Positions 58,955 to 64,000 of a stretch of 64,000 bases of DNA are shown here, in pieces. Both the position numbers and the translations under genes were made by a program. Under the pieces are notes generated by a model that did not search any database, was not told the DNA's origin, and saw nothing but the letters and a program-made list of their open reading frames with translations. The number at the start of each line of letters is the position of its first letter. The first letter of the stretch is position 1. Origin of the DNA: Ferruginibacter sp. (GTDB lineage: Bacteria > Bacteroidota > Bacteroidia > Chitinophagales > Chitinophagaceae); contig JAGOAX010000013.1 in NCBI GenBank assembly GCA_017983695.1, positions 62,001-126,000 of the forward strand, given 5' to 3'.

Positions 58955-61012
58955 GTGAGTACAAGTAAAAAAATATTTTTTCTTTTTATAGGGGTGCTGG
59001 CTTTGCAACATGTTTTTGCACAAAACGAAATTGTGGTGGCACAAGATGGCAGCGGAAGTTTTAAAACCATACAGGAAGCCATTAACAGTTTGCCTGCAGC
59101 TGACAATAAAATGCAGCGTATCATTCTTATAAAAAAGGGCACTTACAGCGAAAAAATTTTTATCGATAAAAATTTTATTACACTGCGTGGTGAAGATCCG
59201 AAAAGTACCATCGTAACTATTTCACTTGCAAGAGACGAATGGCGCTGTGATAATAAAGATGATTATGGTACAGCTGCTATAAATCTGCAGGGCAGCGATA
59301 TTACACTAGAAAATTTATCTTTTATAAACAGTTACGGAAAGGATGCCAAAGCAGATAAAGAAATAGTTTGCCCTAAAGAAGCTGGTAATATGAAAACCAT
59401 AAAACCCGGCGGCCATCAAATGGCATTGCGTTCTTTTAAAACAACGAGGTTAATTGTTAAGAATTGTATTTTCAGGGCATATGGTGGTGATACTGTTAGC
59501 CCATGGAATACCTGGGAAGGCATGTATTATTTTAAAGATTGTGTAATGGAAGGTGGCGTGGATTTTTATTGTCCACGTGGCTGGGCTTTGGCCGAGAACT
59601 GTACATTCATCTGTCATAATAATAACGCCGCCATTTGGCATGATGGTAGCGATGTACAATCTTCAAAAACAGTATTGATCAATTGTAAATTTACAGGTGA
59701 TGATGGATTTAAATTGGGGCGCTATCATCGTGATGCACAGTTTTATTTACTCAATTGCAGCTTTGCAAAAAACATGGCTGATGCAGAAATTTACTGGGTG
59801 CCTTCTAAAGAAAAAAGAGACAGCCTGAAATGGGGCAAGAGAGTATATTATTATAACTCACACAGAAGAGGTGGTGATTACGATTGGCATAAAGACAACC
59901 TGCCAGCCAATTGGGGTATTAATGATTTTAATCTTGCCTGGGTATTTGATTATAAATGGAACCCAACCAACGAAGGTGTAAAATTAAATCCGGGTGGTGC
60001 GCCTGAGCAACCAGCAACACCTGCTGCAACATCGCAAACAGGCGACCCTGTTGCAGATAATATGTTATTATACCAACGCAGTAACGGTGGCTGGCCAAAA
60101 CATTTTAAAGATAAAGTGGTAGATTATAAAAAAACTTTATCGTCTGCTGAACTGGAAGAATTAAAAGCTGGTTACGAAAAAGGTATTGATGCAACAATAG
60201 ATAATAATGCTACTACTAAAGAAATAAAATATTTAGTGAGTGCATATAAAACTCATAAGATTAAATCTTATTTAGATGCTGCTACAAAAGGAATTGATTA
60301 TTTATTAAAAGCACAATATGCCAATGGCGGCTGGCCGCAGTTTTATCCCGATTTCAGCAGCTACCGCAGCCAGGTAACCTACAATGATAATGCAATGGTA
60401 AATGTGCTTACTGTAATGCAGGATATTGCAGAAGGGAAAAATGATTTTGACGTAATTGATAAAAGTTATGTTGCTAAATGTAATGCAGCTGTACAAAAAG
60501 GTATTGACTGTATTATAAAAACGCAGTACAAACAAAACGGTATTTTAACATCGTGGTGTGCACAATACAATGCCAAAACACTGGTGCCCGAAATGGCCCG
60601 TAAGTTTGAGCTGGCATCTTTAAGTGGCAGTGAGTCGGTAACTATTGTTCGTTTTTTAATGCGTCAGCAAAATCCAACCAAAGAAATGATAGCAGCGGTG
60701 AACGGAGCAGTAGACTGGTTTAATAAAGTTAAAATTGTTGGGTATAACTGGGTAGAAGTGAAAGCACCCAACGAACCGAGCGGCCGTGATAAAATTTTAG
60801 TGAAGGATGATAACAGCATAATATGGGCAAGGTTTTATGACCTGCAAACCAATGAACCTATATTTGTTGGCCGGGATAGTCAGCCCAAAAAAACAATAGC
60901 TGAAGTTGAAAATGAGCGGAGAATTGGGTATGCCTATTATGTTACTAATCCTTTAAAATTAATTAGTGAAGAATATCCAAAATGGGCAGCCAAATGGGGA
61001 ATAAAACAATAA
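58955..61012 (+). CDS. Pectin methylesterase (CE8) fused to PL10 pectate lyase
   Basis: 685 residues from a GTG at 58955, one nt past the previous stop, with a signal peptide (IFFLFIGVLALQHVFAQ). Residues ~25-340: CE8 beta helix starting VVAQDGSGSFKTIQEAI, with YGGDTVSPWNTWEGMYYF and GGVDFYCPRGWA around the active site (a divergent CE8 branch). A Pro/Ala/Thr linker of ~15 residues follows. Residues ~362-685: PL10 alpha/alpha barrel (NMLLYQRSNGGWPKHF, TIDNNATTKEIKYL, ANGGWPQFYPDFSSYRSQVTYND, GYNWVEVKAPNEPSGRDKIL, IIWARFYDLQTNEPIFVGRD). It would de-esterify and then cleave homogalacturonan by beta-elimination. Domain calls firm; the order of action inferred. Confidence 0.88.
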   Translation: MSTSKKIFFLFIGVLALQHVFAQNEIVVAQDGSGSFKTIQEAINSLPAADNKMQRIILIKKGTYSEKIFIDKNFITLRGEDPKSTIVTISLARDEWRCDNKDDYGTAAINLQGSDITLENLSFINSYGKDAKADKEIVCPKEAGNMKTIKPGGHQMALRSFKTTRLIVKNCIFRAYGGDTVSPWNTWEGMYYFKDCVMEGGVDFYCPRGWALAENCTFICHNNNAAIWHDGSDVQSSKTVLINCKFTGDDGFKLGRYHRDAQFYLLNCSFAKNMADAEIYWVPSKEKRDSLKWGKRVYYYNSHRRGGDYDWHKDNLPANWGINDFNLAWVFDYKWNPTNEGVKLNPGGAPEQPATPAATSQTGDPVADNMLLYQRSNGGWPKHFKDKVVDYKKTLSSAELEELKAGYEKGIDATIDNNATTKEIKYLVSAYKTHKIKSYLDAATKGIDYLLKAQYANGGWPQFYPDFSSYRSQVTYNDNAMVNVLTVMQDIAEGKNDFDVIDKSYVAKCNAAVQKGIDCIIKTQYKQNGILTSWCAQYNAKTLVPEMARKFELASLSGSESVTIVRFLMRQQNPTKEMIAAVNGAVDWFNKVKIVGYNWVEVKAPNEPSGRDKILVKDDNSIIWARFYDLQTNEPIFVGRDSQPKKTIAEVENERRIGYAYYVTNPLKLISEEYPKWAAKWGIKQ

Positions 61013-61022
61013 AGTAAAACGA

Positions 61023-62531
61023 ATGTATATGATGACATTATCGAAATTTAATTTAAGAAATATACAGGGTACAGTACCCGATGGCGTATTTGATCTTCCT
61101 GAAAAAGTATTGCAGTTTGGTACCGGTGTGCTGCTGCGTGGCCTGCCCGATTATTTTATAGATAAGGCCAATTGCCAGGGAATATTTAATGGACGTATTG
61201 TTGTGGTAAAATCTACCAGTGGTGGCGATGCTGCAGCATTTGAAAAACAAGATGGTTTATATACTTTATGCATCCGTGGCTTGCAGGATGGACAACCGGT
61301 GAGCCAGAATATTATCAGCTCCGCAATCAGCAGGGTGCTGTCGGCAAAAGATGAATGGGCAACAATATTAAAGTGTGCTCACAATCCCGAAATGCAGGTG
61401 GTAATTTCCAATACAACCGAAGTGGGTATTGAATTGGTTAAAGATGATATTCATCATCACCCTCCAATATCTTACCCAGGAAAATTACTGGCATTTTTAT
61501 ATGAACGCTACAAGGCTTTTGATGGCAGTGCCCAATGTGGAATGGTGATTGTGCCAACCGAATTGATCAGTGATAATGGAAAAAAATTGGAATCCATTGT
61601 TTTGGAACTGGCACACTTAAATGGCCTGGAAGAAAATTTTATTGAGTGGCTGGAAAAGCACAATCGCTTTTGCAATTCTTTAGTAGACAGAATTGTGCCG
61701 GGCAAACCGGATGCAGCTGCTAAAAAATTACTGGAAGATGAACTGGGTTATACCGACGATCTATTAACCATGAGTGAAGTATATAGTTTATGGGCTATTG
61801 AAGGCGACGAAAAAATTGCAGCGGTCTTAAGTTTTGCCGCTGCAGATAAAGGCGTTGTAATTACTCCCGATATTCACGTGTTTAAAGAACTGAAATTACG
61901 TTTGCTCAATGGTACGCACTCTTTAAGTTGTGCGGTAGCATTTTTATCAGGCATTGTATCTGTAAAAGAAGCGATGGATAATCCTGTAATTTCAAAATTT
62001 GCAAATGATTTAATGACCAAAGAAATTGCCAGGGCCATACCTTATGATTTGCCGCAGGAAGATGCGTTGGCTTTTGCAGGCAAAGTATTAGATCGTTTTC
62101 GTAACCCCAGTATCGAACATCACTGGATAAATATCAGCCTCAACTATACTTCTAAATTAGAGATGAGGATCGCTCAGGTTTTATTACGCTATGCAGAGTT
62201 GTATAAATCGGTGCCCGAAAATATGGCATTGGGTTTTGCTGCATACCTTGTTTTTATGAAAGTAGTAAAAGTTGAAAATGATATTTATTATGGTAACTTT
62301 AATGGAGCTGATTATCCTGTTAAAGATCCAAAAGCCGGATACTTTTTTGAACAATGGAAAAATTACCCGGTACAGCAGGTAGTAAAAAATGTATTGGCTA
62401 ATTCAGCTTTGTGGAATGCAGATCTTACAGCCATTCCCGGCTTTGCCGAAAAAGTGACAGAGAATGTAGAAGATATTTTGAAGCATGGAATGAAAGAAGT
62501 ATTGAATGGTGCAATAGTTGCAACAAATTAA
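61023..62531 (+). CDS. uxaB: Tagaturonate reductase (altronate oxidoreductase)
   Basis: 502 residues, fitting UxaB. It reduces D-tagaturonate to D-altronate with NADH in galacturonate breakdown, in the cytoplasm. Family patterns: LQFGTGVLLRGLPDYFIDKA at the start (cofactor fold), GRIVVVKSTSGGDAAAFEKQDGLYT, QVVISNTTEVGIEL, GMVIVPTELISDNGKKLE, VDRIVPGKPD, and LRLLNGTHSLSCAVAFLSG in the catalytic domain. Nine nt after the CE8-PL10 stop and followed by uxaA, so it is part of the same unit. uxaC, the upstream isomerase, is not in the window. Confidence 0.9.
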   Translation: MYMMTLSKFNLRNIQGTVPDGVFDLPEKVLQFGTGVLLRGLPDYFIDKANCQGIFNGRIVVVKSTSGGDAAAFEKQDGLYTLCIRGLQDGQPVSQNIISSAISRVLSAKDEWATILKCAHNPEMQVVISNTTEVGIELVKDDIHHHPPISYPGKLLAFLYERYKAFDGSAQCGMVIVPTELISDNGKKLESIVLELAHLNGLEENFIEWLEKHNRFCNSLVDRIVPGKPDAAAKKLLEDELGYTDDLLTMSEVYSLWAIEGDEKIAAVLSFAAADKGVVITPDIHVFKELKLRLLNGTHSLSCAVAFLSGIVSVKEAMDNPVISKFANDLMTKEIARAIPYDLPQEDALAFAGKVLDRFRNPSIEHHWINISLNYTSKLEMRIAQVLLRYAELYKSVPENMALGFAAYLVFMKVVKVENDIYYGNFNGADYPVKDPKAGYFFEQWKNYPVQQVVKNVLANSALWNADLTAIPGFAEKVTENVEDILKHGMKEVLNGAIVATN

Positions 62532-62554
62532 AACAGTTAATTAATAACATCCAG

Positions 62555-62576
62555 GTCCCACTTAGGGGTTAGGGGC
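62555..62576. repeat. G-rich repeat before uxaA
   Basis: GTCCCACTTAGGGGTTAGGG and G, 15 nt before the uxaA ATG; akin to the repeat directly before pcm (12750-12768). Confidence 0.5.
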
Positions 62577-62591
62577 AAAAATTAAATAATA

Positions 62592-64000
62592 ATGAAGCAG
62601 TTGGTTTTAAAAGTTCACCCGAAAGATAATGTGCTGGTGGCTTTACAAGATTTAAAAAAAGGGCAGTCTATTGAATACGGCGGCGAGGTTTTTGTTTTGC
62701 AGGATGATGTAAAAGCCAAACATAAATTTTTTACCACTGATCTGCAACAGGGCGATAAAGTAATTATGTATGGTGTACTGGTAGGCAAAGCACAACATTT
62801 TATTGCTAAAGCAAGCTGGATGAGTACTGAAAATATCAAACATGCAGCAGAGCCTTATTTTTACCGCAATACCAATTACAAATGGACAGCACCTGATGTG
62901 TCTAAATTCACCGGTAAAACATTTAATGGTTACCACCGCAGCAATGGCGAAGTTGGTACTGCCAATTACTGGTTGTTTATTCCAACAGTTTTTTGTGAGA
63001 ACAGGAATTTAGATGTGATAAAAGAAGCCTTGCATAATGAGCTGGGCTATGCTGTTGCAGATAAATATAAACAATACACCCACCAGTTAATTGAGGCATT
63101 TAAGAACGGGCAGGATATTAAAGCTGTTGATATTTTTTCAACACCTGTTAGCTCTGTTGTTAACAGGCCATTTAAAAATGTAGACGGCATTAAATTTTTA
63201 AATCACCAGGGTGGTTGTGGTGGCACAAGGCAGGATGCAGGCATATTAAGCAAGTTGCTGGCATCTTATGCCAATCATCCCAATGTTGCCGGTGTTACAG
63301 TATTAAGTTTAGGTTGCCAGAATTTACAGGTAGCCGATTTTAAAAATGACCTGCAAACACTCAACCCAAATTTCGATAAGCCTTTATACATTTACGAACA
63401 GCAGCAATCGCAAAGCGAAGAGCAGTTGATTGCAGAAGCTATTAAAAAAACATTTGAAGGATTAATTGAAATTAATAAAATTGAACGTAAGCCTGCGCCA
63501 TTAACCAAATTGACCATTGGTGTAAAATGCGGTGGCAGCGATGGTTTCAGCGGCATCAGTGCAAACCCTTCGGTAGGTTATTTGAGCGACTTGGTTGTTG
63601 GCCTCGGTGGTAAAATTTTACTGGCCGAGTTTCCTGAATTATGTGGTGCCGAACAAAATTTAATTGACCGCACCATTGACGAAGCAGCAGCAAAAAAATT
63701 CATGCACTTAATGGGTACTTACAGCGAACAGGCCGAAAGAGTAGGTAGCGGTTTTCACATGAACCCATCTCCGGGAAATATAAAAGATGGCTTGATAACC
63801 GATGCTATAAAAAGTAATGGTGCTGCATTAAAAGGCGGCACATCACCGGTAGTAGATGTGCTGGATTATACCGAGCCGGTTACAAAGCCCGGTTTAAGTT
63901 TGGTATGTACACCCGGTAATGATGTTGAGGCAACAACCGGTAAAGCGGCAAGTGGTGCTACATTAATTTTATTTACCACAGGCCTGGGTACACCAACTGG
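62592..64000 (+). CDS. uxaA: Altronate dehydratase, 3' end outside the window
   Basis: 469 codons from the ATG at 62592 to the window edge. UxaA removes water from D-altronate to give 2-keto-3-deoxygluconate, joining the KduD branch. N-terminal SAF-like domain (LKVHPKDNVLVALQDLKKGQ), FNGYHRSNGEVGTANYWLFIPTVFCENRN, then the D-galactarate dehydratase/altronate hydrolase domain: HQGGCGGTRQDA (Cys-ligand region), TVLSLGCQNLQV, GVKCGGSDGFSGISANPSVGYLSD and GFHMNPSPGNIKDGLITD. Signatures are those of UxaA; about 60-80 residues seem to be missing. A G-rich repeat lies 15 nt upstream of the start. Confidence 0.92.
   Translation, partial: MKQLVLKVHPKDNVLVALQDLKKGQSIEYGGEVFVLQDDVKAKHKFFTTDLQQGDKVIMYGVLVGKAQHFIAKASWMSTENIKHAAEPYFYRNTNYKWTAPDVSKFTGKTFNGYHRSNGEVGTANYWLFIPTVFCENRNLDVIKEALHNELGYAVADKYKQYTHQLIEAFKNGQDIKAVDIFSTPVSSVVNRPFKNVDGIKFLNHQGGCGGTRQDAGILSKLLASYANHPNVAGVTVLSLGCQNLQVADFKNDLQTLNPNFDKPLYIYEQQQSQSEEQLIAEAIKKTFEGLIEINKIERKPAPLTKLTIGVKCGGSDGFSGISANPSVGYLSDLVVGLGGKILLAEFPELCGAEQNLIDRTIDEAAAKKFMHLMGTYSEQAERVGSGFHMNPSPGNIKDGLITDAIKSNGAALKGGTSPVVDVLDYTEPVTKPGLSLVCTPGNDVEATTGKAASGATLILFTTGLGTPT

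Noticed and set aside
1..64000. CRISPR array, transposase, phage, restriction or toxin systems, rRNA or tRNA genes
   Set aside because: Looked for on both strands; nothing with regular spacers, recombinase motifs or RNA gene signatures was seen.

Overview
The window reads as chromosome from a Bacteroidota bacterium, most likely the Chitinophagaceae side of the phylum (inference from gene content; no database search was possible). Evidence: a SusC/SusD outer-membrane pair, a PorP/SprF-type protein next to a very large protein with a gliding-motility-type C-terminal domain, several other secreted proteins with type IX secretion (T9SS) C-terminal domains, Bacteroidota-style -7 boxes (TAnnTTTG), and modest GC content.

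Region 1 (1-9.7 kb): cell-surface genes. A truncated IgGFc-binding-domain protein, a divergent 1047-residue YCF48/BNR-like adhesin with its PorP/SprF partner, then an NDH-2 NADH dehydrogenase, a DUF2071 protein and lipid/envelope or unknown proteins. Region 2 (9.7-24.7 kb): housekeeping and transport: phosphohexomutase, isoaspartyl methyltransferase, retropepsin-like protease, queuosine-precursor transporter, a PKD-repeat T9SS protein, a TauE/YggS pair, an ABC transporter whose permease gene is split by a run of ten G, acyl-CoA dehydrogenase and a cation efflux protein. Region 3 (24.7-39.2 kb): two large secreted T9SS proteins, then metabolism and RNA modification (ornithine aminotransferase, ispE, bifunctional nuclease, etfBA, tilS, rhomboid, rlmH).

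Region 4 (39.2 kb to the end) is a pectin utilisation locus. A LacI-type regulator is divergent from susC-susD. Downstream, all on the + strand, lie a rhamnogalacturonan acetylesterase, a pectin methylesterase/alpha-beta hydrolase fusion, an SDR-FAH-SDR-Gfo/Idh cassette, kduD, kduI, an acetylesterase/GH28 polygalacturonase fusion, a GH105 unsaturated-uronyl hydrolase, a pectin methylesterase/PL10 pectate lyase fusion, and uxaB-uxaA (uxaA runs off the window). Together these would de-esterify pectin, cut it by hydrolysis and lysis, import oligomers through SusCD, open unsaturated ends with GH105, and take both uronate branches (KduI-KduD; UxaB-UxaA) to 2-keto-3-deoxygluconate. uxaC and the KDG kinase/aldolase are not in the window. 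The FAH/SDR cassette suggests a further oxidative deoxysugar branch, possibly for rhamnogalacturonan-derived sugar.

Small palindromic and G-rich repeats are dispersed through the window. Most are intergenic, but several lie in frame inside genes (kduI, yggS, tilS, a DUF2279 gene). No CRISPR array, transposase, phage gene, rRNA or tRNA was recognised.
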